DNA of 64,000 nt from NCBI GenBank assembly GCA_021737185.1, contig JAIPEL010000002.1, positions 1 to 64,000 on the forward strand. Direction: 5' to 3'. Within the stretch, counting starts at the first letter, position 1; every line of letters starts with the position of its first letter. The position numbers and the translations under genes are program-made. The DNA is from Desulfobacterales bacterium (lineage in GTDB: Bacteria; Desulfobacterota; Desulfobacteria; Desulfobacterales; CAFBRK01). The notes beneath the pieces were generated by a model. The model did no database searches. It was not told the DNA's origin and saw only the letters and a program-made list of their open reading frames with translations. Below are positions 9,109 to 17,156 of this stretch, piece by piece.

Positions 9109-9355
9109 CTCAACTTTCGGGATTCATGATACCGCGAAATGGATAATTTGCTGTCGGTATACGAACTCGCCCCAAAGGATACCTAACATCAGCGCAGGCC
9201 AAAACATCTTCAAAATCAATAAGTTGTTTGAATGGCAGCGGCAATCAAGGAGCGCACAGCAGGCGCTGATGTAAGGTATCCTAAGGGGCTCAGACAGCGT
9301 ATACCGCCATCAAATCACCCATTTCGCTTCACTGGGGACGAAACTCGAAAGTTGA
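9109..9355. repeat. Large imperfect inverted repeat, ~90-base arms
   Basis: The left arm (9109-9195) and right arm (9263-9355) are imperfect reverse complements. Matched blocks include CTCAACTTTCG, GCGAAATGG, CGGTATACG, AGGATACCT and CATCAGCGC. The spacer is about 67 bases and encodes nothing. The outer ends match the smaller repeat at 7169-7213. It is a MITE-like element or a structured RNA. It fills the gap between khtT and the CNNM-family gene. Confidence 0.75.
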
Positions 9356-9369
9356 GTTAAGCCCCGCGT

Positions 9370-10431
9370 TTAAAAATCCTCGGCGTCCTCTTTTTGCAAT
9401 CCCATTGCCTGGGCCCGTTTGAGCCACTGCCGGCGGGCTGCGGCACGAAGATCGGCCACATGGTCGGTTTCGTCGACGATCTCGATTCCCAGCAAGGTTT
9501 CGAGAATGTCTTCCATGGTCAGGATTCCGGCGACGTCCCCGTGTTCGTCGACCACGAGCGCTGCATGCTGCCGGTCCTTCAAAAACCGCTCGAAGAGATG
9601 GATCAGCGGTGCTTTTTCCGGGACTGCCGACAGATCCCGCCCCAAGGCCGCCAACGGTTTGTCTTGATTGCCGGCCGAGGCTTCCCGGTAGATGTCGCTT
9701 TTCAATACAAACGCGTCGATGGCATCCGGGTCTTTCTGGAACACCGGAATCCGGGAAAACTGGATGTCCGGATACGTTTCGATAACCTCTCCGACGGTAA
9801 TTGTTTCCGGAAGCCTGAACATGACCGTTCGCGGTGTCATGATGTCTTCCGCCCTCAGTTTGCGAAGGTGCAGCAGGTTTTTGATAATGGAGGACTCCTG
9901 TTCTCCAAACAGCCCCTCTTCGAGCCCCAGCTCGGCGATGGCCCGAAGTTCATCCCGGCTGAAGCTGTATCCCTTTCGCCTTCTTGCCATGAGTCGGGTA
10001 AGCTGGACGGACAATAGCACCAGCGGATAGAGCAGCACGATCATCGCCGAAAGAATGCGAGCGGAGACCGGCGCAAGCTCCCGCCAATAGAGGGCTCCCA
10101 GGGTTTTAGGGATGATTTCGGAAAGAACCAGGATCAAGAAGGTCAGCACGGCCGAGGCAACGGCCACGCTTCCGCTTCCGAACACCAGCAGCGCCTGGGC
10201 GCCGACCCCGGCTGCGCCCACCGTGTGGGCGATGGTGTTGAGGCTGAGGATGGCGGCAAGGGGGCGGTCGATGTCTGCCTTCAGCTTGCGGATCCGCCGG
10301 CCAATCCTGGGGGACTTTTTTTCAAACGCCGAGGCATAGCTGGGCGTGATCGACAACAGCACCGATTCGAGAAGAGAGCAGAGAAAGGATATGCCCAGGG
10401 CGAGAAAGAGGTAGAAAAGAAGCAGATTCAT
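9370..10431 (-). CDS. CNNM/CorC-family protein (DUF21 plus CBS pair)
   Basis: A 353-residue inner-membrane protein with an N-terminal DUF21 transmembrane domain (about residues 1-180; four hydrophobic stretches) and a tandem CBS-domain module. The latter includes AEDIMTPRTVMFRLP (about 194-208) and DEHGDVAGILTMEDILETLLG (about 297-317), both diagnostic for the CorC/CNNM family. These are implicated in Mg2+/Co2+ efflux or its regulation, the CBS pair binding Mg-ATP in relatives. It lacks the C-terminal transporter-associated CorC_HlyC domain, so it is a short form. The start overlaps the stop of the upstream zinc-ribbon gene (ATGA). Confidence 0.88.
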   Translation of the reverse strand: MNLLLFYLFLALGISFLCSLLESVLLSITPSYASAFEKKSPRIGRRIRKLKADIDRPLAAILSLNTIAHTVGAAGVGAQALLVFGSGSVAVASAVLTFLILVLSEIIPKTLGALYWRELAPVSARILSAMIVLLYPLVLLSVQLTRLMARRRKGYSFSRDELRAIAELGLEEGLFGEQESSIIKNLLHLRKLRAEDIMTPRTVMFRLPETITVGEVIETYPDIQFSRIPVFQKDPDAIDAFVLKSDIYREASAGNQDKPLAALGRDLSAVPEKAPLIHLFERFLKDRQHAALVVDEHGDVAGILTMEDILETLLGIEIVDETDHVADLRAAARRQWLKRAQAMGLQKEDAEDF

Positions 10432-10592
10432 TTGGCTTTCTTCTCAGGTGGAATGTCGGCACCGCAATACTTGCACCGAACAGGCTTGCCTTTCATGTTT
10501 GAAGGAACGATCCGGGCTTTTTTGCATTTCGGGCAGACTCGCTTCAAACTTTTGATCGAGCTGAATATCGATGCGAGAAAGTATGGATTCAT
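10428..10592 (-). CDS. Zinc-ribbon mini-protein, 54 aa
   Basis: A short gene with two knuckles, CPKC (about residues 23-26) and CKYC (about 42-45), 15 residues apart: a classical zinc-ribbon spacing. The surrounding residues are very basic (KKARIV, KKAK at the end). An AAGGTGA site lies eight bases before the ATG. Its stop overlaps the start of the CNNM-type gene (ATGA), which argues strongly for real, coupled translation. It probably binds nucleic acid or acts as a metal-responsive accessory of the membrane protein. It belongs to no named family I can identify. Confidence 0.8.
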   Translation of the reverse strand: MNPYFLASIFSSIKSLKRVCPKCKKARIVPSNMKGKPVRCKYCGADIPPEKKAK

Positions 10593-10628
10593 GATGGATT
10601 CACCTTATAGCACAAAATGGAGTTTTGT

Positions 10629-10742
10629 CTGAAACTTCGGTCGAAGTCGGGGTTTTGCGTAGGGCACGACCTCCGTGTCGTGCCGCACGGAACGGCACGG
10701 AGGCCCTTCCCTACACAGGCAGAGGCTTCGGCAGAAATTTCA
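10629..10742. repeat. Dispersed repeat family B, copy 1
   Basis: The element begins TGAAACTTC and ends AAATTTCA. Internally it has GTAGGGCACGACC and GTCGTGCCGCACGGAACGGC. A longer copy lies in the opposite orientation at 26114-26294. Inverted ends and a palindromic middle are MITE-like. Confidence 0.65.
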
Positions 10743-10807
10743 TCATTGATCAAATCCCGTTCGCGAACGGGACGCGGGGCTCATATGAAACTTCATCATA
10801 CGCAGCC

Positions 10808-10926
10808 CGTCATCCCGGCCGCAGCGAAGCGGAGAGCCGGCATCCAGATGTCTTTGAAATTACTGGATTCCCGCTTTCGCGGGAATGACGGAAAAAGCAA
10901 AATTCGGACTTTTTACGAAACAATCA
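10808..10926. repeat. Dispersed repeat family A, copy 1
   Basis: It contains CGTCATCCCGGCC, then a hairpin ATTCCCGCTTTCGCGGGAAT, and ends with the conserved tail CGGACTTTTTACGAA. Other copies lie at 13960-14113, 14979-15040, 33634-33784 and 48075-48170. Confidence 0.7.
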
Positions 10927-11246
10927 ACCTTGAACCTCGAACCCTGAACGTTGAACGCCGCGCCAGCGGCAAGGCTCATATCGGCGCTGAACGGAAAAGG
11001 AGCAAAGCCCTTCACACCGGCAGGGCCGTCGACAGGGCCATAGAACTGACAACTTCAATCATAGCTGTAACATTTGCTGCAGCTGAGTCAAGCATATGGC
11101 GCGGTACGATGCGCCTGGCCGTAGCTGCAAGATCCCTGTTTTCCCGGCATCCGAGGCACTATCCCCGCTTATAGGCTATAGGTGCAAACCGGCCGGCATT
11201 CTCGGATTCGAGGCCCGCTGCCCCATAAACGTTTTCCAAAGACTCC

Positions 11247-11275
11247 TTGACAATAGGGAACAGGGCCGATATATT
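11247..11275 (+). promoter_or_regulatory. Sigma-70 promoter of the arsR/redox block
   Basis: TTGACA at 11247-11252 and TATATT at 11270-11275 are separated by exactly 17 bases. Transcription would begin near 11282, which excludes the upstream ATG at 11247 as the arsR start. A short dyad overlapping the -10 (ATATTCC) recurs near 11672 ahead of the permease gene and may be the repressor site. Confidence 0.8.
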
Positions 11276-11300
11276 CCAAAAAAGCGATATGGAGCGAACC

Positions 11301-11648
11301 ATGAAAGAGTTTTTGAAGGTGATGAAGGCTGCATCGGACCCCACCCGGGTCAAGATGTTAAAGATGCTGGAACAAAAGAGAATGTGCGTCTGCGAGATCC
11401 AAACCGGACTCGGGGCGGCACAGTCCACCACCAGCAAGCATTTGAAGATCCTGGAAGACGCCGGCCTGGTCATGTCCCAAAAAGACGGCCTGTGGGTGAA
11501 CTACACCCTTGCCGACGGCCGCCAGAGCCCCTATGCGGCCGCGCTGCTGGGCAATCTTCGCCACTGGCTCAACGAAGAGCCGGAGATCGCCGCCGTCACC
11601 AGTCAGGTCCAGCGGCTTGACCGTTTCCAGATTTTGAACAAGAATTGA
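11301..11648 (+). CDS. ArsR-family winged-helix repressor
   Basis: A dimeric metalloregulator. The DNA-binding winged helix spans about residues 10-85 with the recognition helix around STTSKHLKILEDAG. The metal-sensing motif CVCEI (residues near 33-37) in helix alpha3 is the arsenic/antimony-type CxC site. The start at 11301 has a GGAG site six bases upstream; 11289 is the alternative. It is the first gene of the block and presumably represses it and the adjacent permease in the absence of thiophilic metal or metalloid. Length (115 aa) is normal. Confidence 0.92.
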   Translation: MKEFLKVMKAASDPTRVKMLKMLEQKRMCVCEIQTGLGAAQSTTSKHLKILEDAGLVMSQKDGLWVNYTLADGRQSPYAAALLGNLRHWLNEEPEIAAVTSQVQRLDRFQILNKN

Positions 11649-11769
11649 TCAAATGGAAGCCTATATTTTGATATTCCGATGTATAGAAATATTCAATTCA
11701 TCTTTTAACCGTTTTCGGGGCACGCGAAACTAAAATAAAATCGCGAACGCAATTTTATTTGGAGACACC

Positions 11770-13158
11770 ATGAGTCAGACAACAAACGTTGCAGAAGAAA
11801 CCCATTTCCAGGAAGACGCAGACAACCATAGCGAGGAACAGGCCGAGCCGAGCCAGATCGACTGGTCGATGATATGGAAGCCGCTGGCCGCGATTATCGG
11901 GGTTTTCGTGCTGTTTTTCTTTCTGCCCATGGGCAGCGAGCGGTTTACCGGATCGGTGATCGAAGCCCTGGCCCTGGCCAAATGGTACGCCCAGGAGCAC
12001 GTGCTGCTCTGCCTGGTGCCGGCCTTTTTCATCGCCGGCGCCATTGCCGTGTTCGTCAGCCAAGGGGCGGTCATGAAATACCTGGGCGCCGGCGCCCACA
12101 AGGTGCTCTCCTACGGGGTGGCCAGCGTGTCCGGATCCGTGTTGGCGGTCTGTTCCTGCACGGTGCTGCCCCTGTTTGCAGGCATCTGGCAGCGGGGAGC
12201 GGGCCTGGGGCCGGCCGTGGCCTTTTTATACAGCGGGCCGGCCATCAACGTGCTGGCCATTATCCTCACCGCCCGAATTTTGGGTCCTGAATTAGGGGTA
12301 GCCCGGGCCGTGGGCGCGATCGTGTTCAGCGTGGTCATCGGCCTGCTCATGCACCTGATGTTCAGAAAAGAGGAGCAGGCCAAGGCCGCTGCGGCCATGC
12401 ACATGCCCGAACCGGAGGTGGACCGGAGCCTCGGCCAGAACGTGCTCTTTTTCGCCGTCATGATCGGCCTGCTGGTGGCGGCCACCTGGAGCGAGCCGGC
12501 CCAGGACGCCGGCTTATGGCATGCGGTCTATTCGGTAAAATGGCTTCTCACCGGCGGATTCGCCCTGGCGCTGGGCGCACTGATGGTGTTCTGGATGGGG
12601 GTGAAGATCTACAAGGTGCTGGCGGCCGCTGTTGCGGTTCTGGCGATCGCGCTCCTGGTGCCGGCTCATCCGCTAATCCCCTTTTCGGCCGGCATCGTCG
12701 CTTTTGTCGTGCTGCTTGCCACCACGCGGGGAGAAACCGAGAGCTGGTTTCTGTCCACCTGGGATTTTGCCAAGCAGATCCTGCCGCTGCTTTTGGCCGG
12801 GGTGCTGGTGGCCGGGCTCCTGCTGGGACGGCCGGGCTCGGAAGGGCTGATTCCCTCCGAATGGGTCAGCGGTCTTGTGGGCGGAAATTCCCTGTGGGCC
12901 AACGTGTTTGCCTCGGTGGTGGGCGCCTTCATGTACTTTGCCACCCTGACCGAGGTACCGATCCTGCAGGGACTGATCGGCGCGGGCATGGGAAAAGGCC
13001 CGGCTCTGGCCCTGCTGCTGGCGGGTCCGGCCCTGAGCCTTCCCAACATGCTGGTCATTCGAAGCGTACTGGGAACGAAAAAAACTGCGGTCTTCGTCGG
13101 CCTGGTGGTGGTCATGGCGACGATCAGCGGACTGATCTTCGGGACCTTTTTCGCTTGA
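11770..13158 (+). CDS. YraQ/ArsP-type permease
   Basis: A 462-residue polytopic inner-membrane permease of the DUF318/ArsP family. The family signature CSCTVLPLFAGI (about residues 128-139) is followed by GLGPAVAFLYSGPAINVLA, and the second half has a matching VGAFMYFATLTEVPILQGL and a repeat-like GPALSLPNMLVI. ArsP members export trivalent organoarsenicals, and the vicinal cysteines in this motif may bind the substrate. The N-terminal 35 residues are polar and acidic. A GGAGAC site precedes the ATG. Placement right after an As-type ArsR supports metalloid export, but other soft-metal or sulfur substrates remain possible. Confidence 0.85.
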   Translation: MSQTTNVAEETHFQEDADNHSEEQAEPSQIDWSMIWKPLAAIIGVFVLFFFLPMGSERFTGSVIEALALAKWYAQEHVLLCLVPAFFIAGAIAVFVSQGAVMKYLGAGAHKVLSYGVASVSGSVLAVCSCTVLPLFAGIWQRGAGLGPAVAFLYSGPAINVLAIILTARILGPELGVARAVGAIVFSVVIGLLMHLMFRKEEQAKAAAAMHMPEPEVDRSLGQNVLFFAVMIGLLVAATWSEPAQDAGLWHAVYSVKWLLTGGFALALGALMVFWMGVKIYKVLAAAVAVLAIALLVPAHPLIPFSAGIVAFVVLLATTRGETESWFLSTWDFAKQILPLLLAGVLVAGLLLGRPGSEGLIPSEWVSGLVGGNSLWANVFASVVGAFMYFATLTEVPILQGLIGAGMGKGPALALLLAGPALSLPNMLVIRSVLGTKKTAVFVGLVVVMATISGLIFGTFFA

Positions 13159-13340
13159 GTGTATGCTGACGCAATTATTGTGACAATTGTTTCACCGCTG
13201 AGTCGCTGAGAATGCGGAGGATACGCACAGATGATATTAAGGGTTTTTCTGCGCCCTCGGCGTCTCCACGGTGAGTATTCGTCGATCTACACTACTTCAC
13301 CGAAATAATGCCATCGAGTACTAAGGATCAGGAATCGGAC

Positions 13341-13856
13341 ATGAGTGATGTCGAAGTGACCCGCACCCGGGTAGGCAAGCATCCCGTAGGCATCATCGAC
13401 CTGAAAAAAGGCCTGGCAGCGGTGGATGCCGAATATGCCGGCAGATCCGATGGCGAAATCGCCGAAGCGCTGCTGAATCAATTGGGACAGTGGAACTATA
13501 TCGATCCAAAGGTCCGCGAGCTATACGGCAAGGCGTTTTTGCGGGAGTATAAAAAGTGGAAGGGCGAACCCTTCGAGGAAGAGGAAGAAACCGGCGGTCT
13601 GCAGGTCAAGGTGCTCGGCCCCGGATGCCCCAACTGCGAAAAGCTGGAGCAGGACCTGATGGCGATATCCGTCGAGATGAACCTGCCCATCGACCTGGAG
13701 CACGTCCGGGATCCGGAACAGATCGCCGAATACGGCATGATGGCCATGCCGGCGCTGGTGATCGGAAAAGAGGTCAAGGCCGCCGGCCGTGCACCGACCA
13801 AAGCCACGTTAAAACAGTGGCTGGAGCAGGCCGCTTTCGCAAAGCGGAACGAATAA
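13341..13856 (+). CDS. Fusion of NYx-type helical domain and small redox-disulfide thioredoxin
   Basis: A 171-residue cytosolic protein. Residues 1-85 form an alpha-helical domain (GIIDLKKGL, NQLGQWNYIDPKV, AFLREYKKWKG) that is also encoded as a stand-alone gene at 24552-24782. An acidic linker (EEEEE) joins it to a small thioredoxin-like domain with the redox site GPGCPNCEKLE (about residues 95-105) and the cis-Pro loop MMAMPALVIG. Such CxxC mini-thioredoxins are typical partners of ArsP-type permeases. An AGGA site precedes the ATG. The fusion suggests that the helical domain works with the redox protein. Confidence 0.8.
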   Translation: MSDVEVTRTRVGKHPVGIIDLKKGLAAVDAEYAGRSDGEIAEALLNQLGQWNYIDPKVRELYGKAFLREYKKWKGEPFEEEEETGGLQVKVLGPGCPNCEKLEQDLMAISVEMNLPIDLEHVRDPEQIAEYGMMAMPALVIGKEVKAAGRAPTKATLKQWLEQAAFAKRNE

Positions 13857-13959
13857 GGTTCAGACAAGCGCCGGCCCCTGGTCGTGAGTGCCCAGATTTG
13901 TCGGTCCTGAAAACCTCCCCCGCGAGGCGATCAGTTTGATCAATACAGAAACTTCCCCG

Positions 13960-14113
13960 CCCGTCATCCCGGCCGACCTGTCCGGCGAAGCTGGAAGCGA
14001 AGACGGAAGCGAAGCGGAGATCCGGGATCCAGAACTTATCGAAATCACTGGATTCCCGCTTTCGCGGGAATGACGGATAAAGGGAAATTCAGCCTTTTTA
14101 CGAAACCATCAAT
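13960..14113. repeat. Dispersed repeat family A, copy 2
   Basis: The copy begins CCGTCATCCCGGCC. It has the central hairpin ATTCCCGCTTTCGCGGGAAT and ends CCTTTTTACGAAACCATCAA. It sits between two genes of the redox block without disrupting either. Confidence 0.7.
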
Positions 14114-14164
14114 TATTGGATCTGTCTTTCAAAGCCGGATCGAAAACCGAAAAGGAGAGCAGCA

Positions 14165-14398
14165 ATGGAAATCAAAGTACTGGGACCGGGCTGTCCGAAA
14201 TGCCAGCAGACGGAAAGAATCGTCAAGGAGGCCGTTTCCGAAAGCGGCGTGGATGCTCAAATCGACAAGGTGACCGACACCATGGAAATCGCCGGCTACG
14301 GCGTGTTCGGAACGCCGGCGGTGGTGGTCGACGGCGAGGTCAAGTCTGTGGGAAAGATTCCGAAGAAAGAAGACGTCAAAAAATGGCTCAAAAAATAG
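14165..14398 (+). CDS. Small redox-active disulfide thioredoxin, 77 aa
   Basis: A stand-alone mini-thioredoxin of the MTH895/TM0077 type. The redox site is GPGCPKCQQ (about residues 6-14) and the cis-proline loop is VFGTPAVVVDG (about 47-57). It lacks a signal peptide, so it acts in the cytoplasm. Its sequence is close to the C-terminal half of the fusion protein at 13341-13856. An AGGAGAGC site precedes the ATG. It probably passes electrons to a reductase or to the permease's cytosolic cysteines. Confidence 0.92.
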   Translation: MEIKVLGPGCPKCQQTERIVKEAVSESGVDAQIDKVTDTMEIAGYGVFGTPAVVVDGEVKSVGKIPKKEDVKKWLKK

Positions 14399-14408
14399 GG
14401 AGGATGTC

Positions 14409-14969
14409 ATGGCCGAAACATGCTGCGGCAGCGGAAACGACGTGCTGCTCGAAAGCTACCGGCTGGAGATCTTCAACTCGGCGTGCAACCCCGGCGCCAT
14501 GGCCGTGCACTGCTTCGCCCATCTGGACCAGGACATCAGTGATGCCCTGCCTTACCTGAATGCCGCCCTGGGCGGATTCGAATACATCCAGGATCCGCCC
14601 TCGGTCACCTTCAAGGCCCAGGGCAAGCTGATTACCGTCCACGGGCGCAAGATCGCGGTCAACGCGCTCAAGGACGAAGCCGAGGCCCGCAAGATCGTAG
14701 AATGGCTCAAGCGGGAGATCAACGACGCCTGGGACAACAGGGACCAGATCGAGCCCAGCACCGAAGGCGCCCCCCGGCCGAAGGTGATCGAGGTTCTGAA
14801 GCTTCTTCCGAAAACCAACTGCAGGCAATGCGGCGAGCCCACCTGCCTGGTGTTTGCCACAAGGCTGGCCGAAGGGGCCAAAGGGGTCGATGCTTGTGAA
14901 CCGCTGGATTCGGAGCAGCGCGGAGCCCTGGAAAACTACCTGGGCCGGTTCAACCTGGCGGATTGGTGA
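14409..14969 (+). CDS. Fe-S-cluster protein with C-terminal 4Fe-4S motif
   Basis: A 186-residue cytosolic protein. The C-terminal third carries TNCRQCGEPTCLVFA plus a later DACEPL, the four-cysteine pattern of the small Fe-S domain found in CO dehydrogenase/acetyl-CoA synthase corrinoid subunits (AcsD/CdhD-like). The N-terminus has a CC pair (AETCCGSG), and a middle segment of about 100 residues is unrecognised. It starts ten bases after the mini-thioredoxin, so it is in the same operon and is a likely electron donor or acceptor in the redox relay. Family members recur next to ArsP-type permeases, but their reaction is unknown to me. Confidence 0.78.
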   Translation: MAETCCGSGNDVLLESYRLEIFNSACNPGAMAVHCFAHLDQDISDALPYLNAALGGFEYIQDPPSVTFKAQGKLITVHGRKIAVNALKDEAEARKIVEWLKREINDAWDNRDQIEPSTEGAPRPKVIEVLKLLPKTNCRQCGEPTCLVFATRLAEGAKGVDACEPLDSEQRGALENYLGRFNLADW

Positions 14970-14978
14970 TCCTGTCTA

Positions 14979-15040
14979 ACCACGGCTTTCGCCGGAATAA
15001 CGGAAAAGGGCAAATTCGGGCTTTTTCGAAGCCATCAGTG
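14979..15040. repeat. Dispersed repeat family A, truncated copy 3
   Basis: Only the right half remains: GGCTTTCGCCGGAATAACGG and the tail AAATTCGGGCTTTTTCGAAGCCATCA. Confidence 0.55.
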
Positions 15041-15173
15041 GTGGATGCTAAAACACGGCCGGTCAAGGCAAAGAACTTGATCTGAAGACCTATGGATGGT
15101 AACAATACCAGCCGCGATCACCGTATGATCCGGGTTTCAGGGTCAGAAAAACGCTCAGTAAATCCTTTCGAGC

Positions 15174-15578
15174 ATGAAAGGCCTTATGGGTAAGAACTTT
15201 CTACCAACTTTCATGATCACGCTGGTGGTTTTCACGTTGACCTTCGGTGGGGCATGTGCCGCCCTCTCGCCGGCGGCGGGAAAAGCCTCCTGTAAAGAGA
15301 ACCGACATTTGGACGGCGGGCTCGCAGCCACCGGAACCGGTAGCTGCCACTTACAGCCGTGCCGAGCCGAAGGCGGTCGAATCTTTCTATTGCCGAACCT
15401 ACCGTCTCTGAACCATAAATCAGACCGGCAGATTCATTGCCCGGCACCGGGCAAACTTGCCGCTGCATCGAACGTGCCCACCCTGTTTCCAGTGCGGGGG
15501 GGCAAGGCATTTTTGAAGTTGCCTCTGTCGTACAAGCTGCCGCCATTATTTTCCCTGCACTGCGTCCTTATCTGTTAA
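15174..15578 (+). CDS. Putative secreted Cys/His-containing protein, 134 aa
   Basis: Residues 1-30 look like a signal peptide (FLPTFMITLVVFTLTFGGACA). The rest is unusual: six or so cysteines and several histidines (SCKENRHLDGG, SCHLQPC, HCPAP, HCVLIC) spread over about 100 residues, compatible with metal binding. No good ribosome site is visible, and the second half has low-complexity hydrophobic runs. I therefore rate it a probable but unproven gene in the redox/metal block. Confidence 0.45.
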   Translation: MKGLMGKNFLPTFMITLVVFTLTFGGACAALSPAAGKASCKENRHLDGGLAATGTGSCHLQPCRAEGGRIFLLPNLPSLNHKSDRQIHCPAPGKLAAASNVPTLFPVRGGKAFLKLPLSYKLPPLFSLHCVLIC

Positions 15579-15753
15579 ATCCTCTTTCTTCGGTTGACAG
15601 GGGCGATGGATGTTTCTCCCCTGGATAGTCTTTCGCAAGCCCCGCCCGGTCCGGGTGGCGGTTCCCCCGATTCGATTCAGAAGCCGCCGGGTCGTCCGGC
15701 CGGAAGATACGGTGCACATGATCACAAAGGACAACGATAAAAGGTGCGATGAA

Positions 15754-16683
15754 ATGCGTTTCCAGAGAGTAAAAAAATCCTGCGGGCGATTGATTTTATG
15801 CGCAATGGTGTTGATACTGTCGGCCGTCTTTCCGGGAGACTCCGGCGCCGCCACATTGGGCAGCCGCTACCCCGGACTCAGCACAGGCCTGCTCAAATCC
15901 GCGGAGCTGGCGTCCCTGGATGAAGATGTCCTGCTGACGTCAAAAGGGGTCATCATCACGCACAAAGAGCTGCTCGATGGCATCAAAGACCAGGAGCCGG
16001 TTCTGCGCGCGCAGCTGGAAAAGAACCTGATCTTCCTGCTGGAGCAGGAAGCGGTGCGCCGCATTTTGCTAAGCGAAGCCGAAAAGGCGGGCATTGCGGC
16101 TGCAGACGGAGACGAAAACCGGGCGATTCAGGCCTTGTTCGGACACCGCACCCGGGATTTGGCCGTATCTGAAAACGAAGCGCTCGCCTTTTATGCAGCC
16201 AACAAGGAAACGATGGGCGGCGCCCCCTTCGAGCAGGTTGCGGACATGATCCGCCAATACCTGCTCCAGGACAAACAGCAGAAAGCGGTCGCCCGCTATA
16301 TCGACGGCTTGGGCGATTCCGTGGCCATGCGCATCAACGGGAACTGGGTCAAAGCCCAGGCCAGCCTGGCTGCGGATAACCCCGTGGACAGGGCCCGCCG
16401 CTCCGGCAGGCCGACCCTGGTGGAATTCGGCGCCACGGGCTGCGTGCCCTGCGACATGATGCAGCCCATTTTGGACAAGCTGCGCAAGGAGTATCCCCAA
16501 CAGCTCAACGTGGTCTTCGTCCATGTGGGCGAAGAGCAGATCTTAGGGGCGCGCTACGGCATCCAGTCCATCCCCGTGCAGGTGTTCTTCGACGCCGACG
16601 GCAATGAGGTGCTCCGGCATGTCGGTTTCTTCGCCCAGAGCGAAGTGGAGCGGCAGCTGGCCAAAATGGGGGTGAAAAAATGA
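15754..16683 (+). CDS. Exported SurA-like plus thioredoxin fusion, 309 aa
   Basis: The ATG at 15754 is chosen because of its AAGGTG site and because it exposes a signal peptide (CGRLILCAMVLILSAVF). Residues 35-190 resemble the helical N-domain of SurA-type chaperones (ITHKELLDGI, LEKNLIFLLEQEAVRR), without a parvulin domain. The C-terminal 110 residues are a thioredoxin with the active site GATGCVPCDMM (about residues 226-236) and cis-Pro loop IQSIPVQVFF. Periplasmic. Its stop overlaps the next thioredoxin start. It likely hands electrons from the membrane CcdA to folding substrates. Confidence 0.85.
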   Translation: MRFQRVKKSCGRLILCAMVLILSAVFPGDSGAATLGSRYPGLSTGLLKSAELASLDEDVLLTSKGVIITHKELLDGIKDQEPVLRAQLEKNLIFLLEQEAVRRILLSEAEKAGIAAADGDENRAIQALFGHRTRDLAVSENEALAFYAANKETMGGAPFEQVADMIRQYLLQDKQQKAVARYIDGLGDSVAMRINGNWVKAQASLAADNPVDRARRSGRPTLVEFGATGCVPCDMMQPILDKLRKEYPQQLNVVFVHVGEEQILGARYGIQSIPVQVFFDADGNEVLRHVGFFAQSEVERQLAKMGVKK

Positions 16684-17105
16684 TGTCCAAAGCAAATTGG
16701 GGCAAAGCGGCGGCGGTGGCGCTGGTTGCGGGGCTGGCCGTCATTGCCGCCGTCCAGGTGCAGGGGCCGGCCAAAGGCCCGGAGGCCGGAATCCCGGTGG
16801 ACCGACCGGGCCCTGCCGCGCCTTCTTCCGGCCGGGTGACCATGATCGACCTGGGAGCCACCGAGTGCGTTCCATGCAAGATGATGGCCCCCATCATAGA
16901 AGAGCTGAAAAAAGAATATGCCGGAAGGGCCGATATCATCTTCATCGACGTATGGAAAAACCCGCCTGAGGCCAGAAAATACGGTATCCGGGCCATTCCC
17001 ACGCAGATTTTCTTCGATGCCGGGGGGCGGGAGGTCTACCGCCATACCGGTTTCCTTGATAAGAAACGGATTGTCGACGCCCTGACCCGGCTGGGGGTAT
17101 CCTGA
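16680..17105 (+). CDS. Exported thioredoxin, 141 aa
   Basis: An N-terminal signal anchor (AAAVALVAGLAVIAAVQV) precedes a thioredoxin fold with active site GATECVPCKMM (about residues 59-69), cis-proline loop IRAIPTQIFF and GFLDKKRIVDAL at the end. The ATG (two are adjacent at 16680 and 16683) overlaps the upstream stop. The core is nearly identical to the thioredoxin in the arsenic operon at 50289-50699 (shared MAPIIEELKKEYAG). It is probably reduced by the CcdA-type protein encoded next. Confidence 0.92.
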   Translation: MMSKANWGKAAAVALVAGLAVIAAVQVQGPAKGPEAGIPVDRPGPAAPSSGRVTMIDLGATECVPCKMMAPIIEELKKEYAGRADIIFIDVWKNPPEARKYGIRAIPTQIFFDAGGREVYRHTGFLDKKRIVDALTRLGVS

Positions 17106-17156
17106 CCGCAGCAGTGCAATCGGTGACGACAACCTAAAAGAGAAGGTTTTCGCGGT

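Larger units (their letters stand above)
10593..11246. other. Intergenic region with repeats only
   Basis: No gene is visible. It holds one copy of each of the two dispersed repeat families (10629-10742 and 10808-10926). A degenerate stretch near 10925-10960 carries reiterated GAAC triplets. The right end is the promoter of the arsR gene. Confidence 0.6.
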
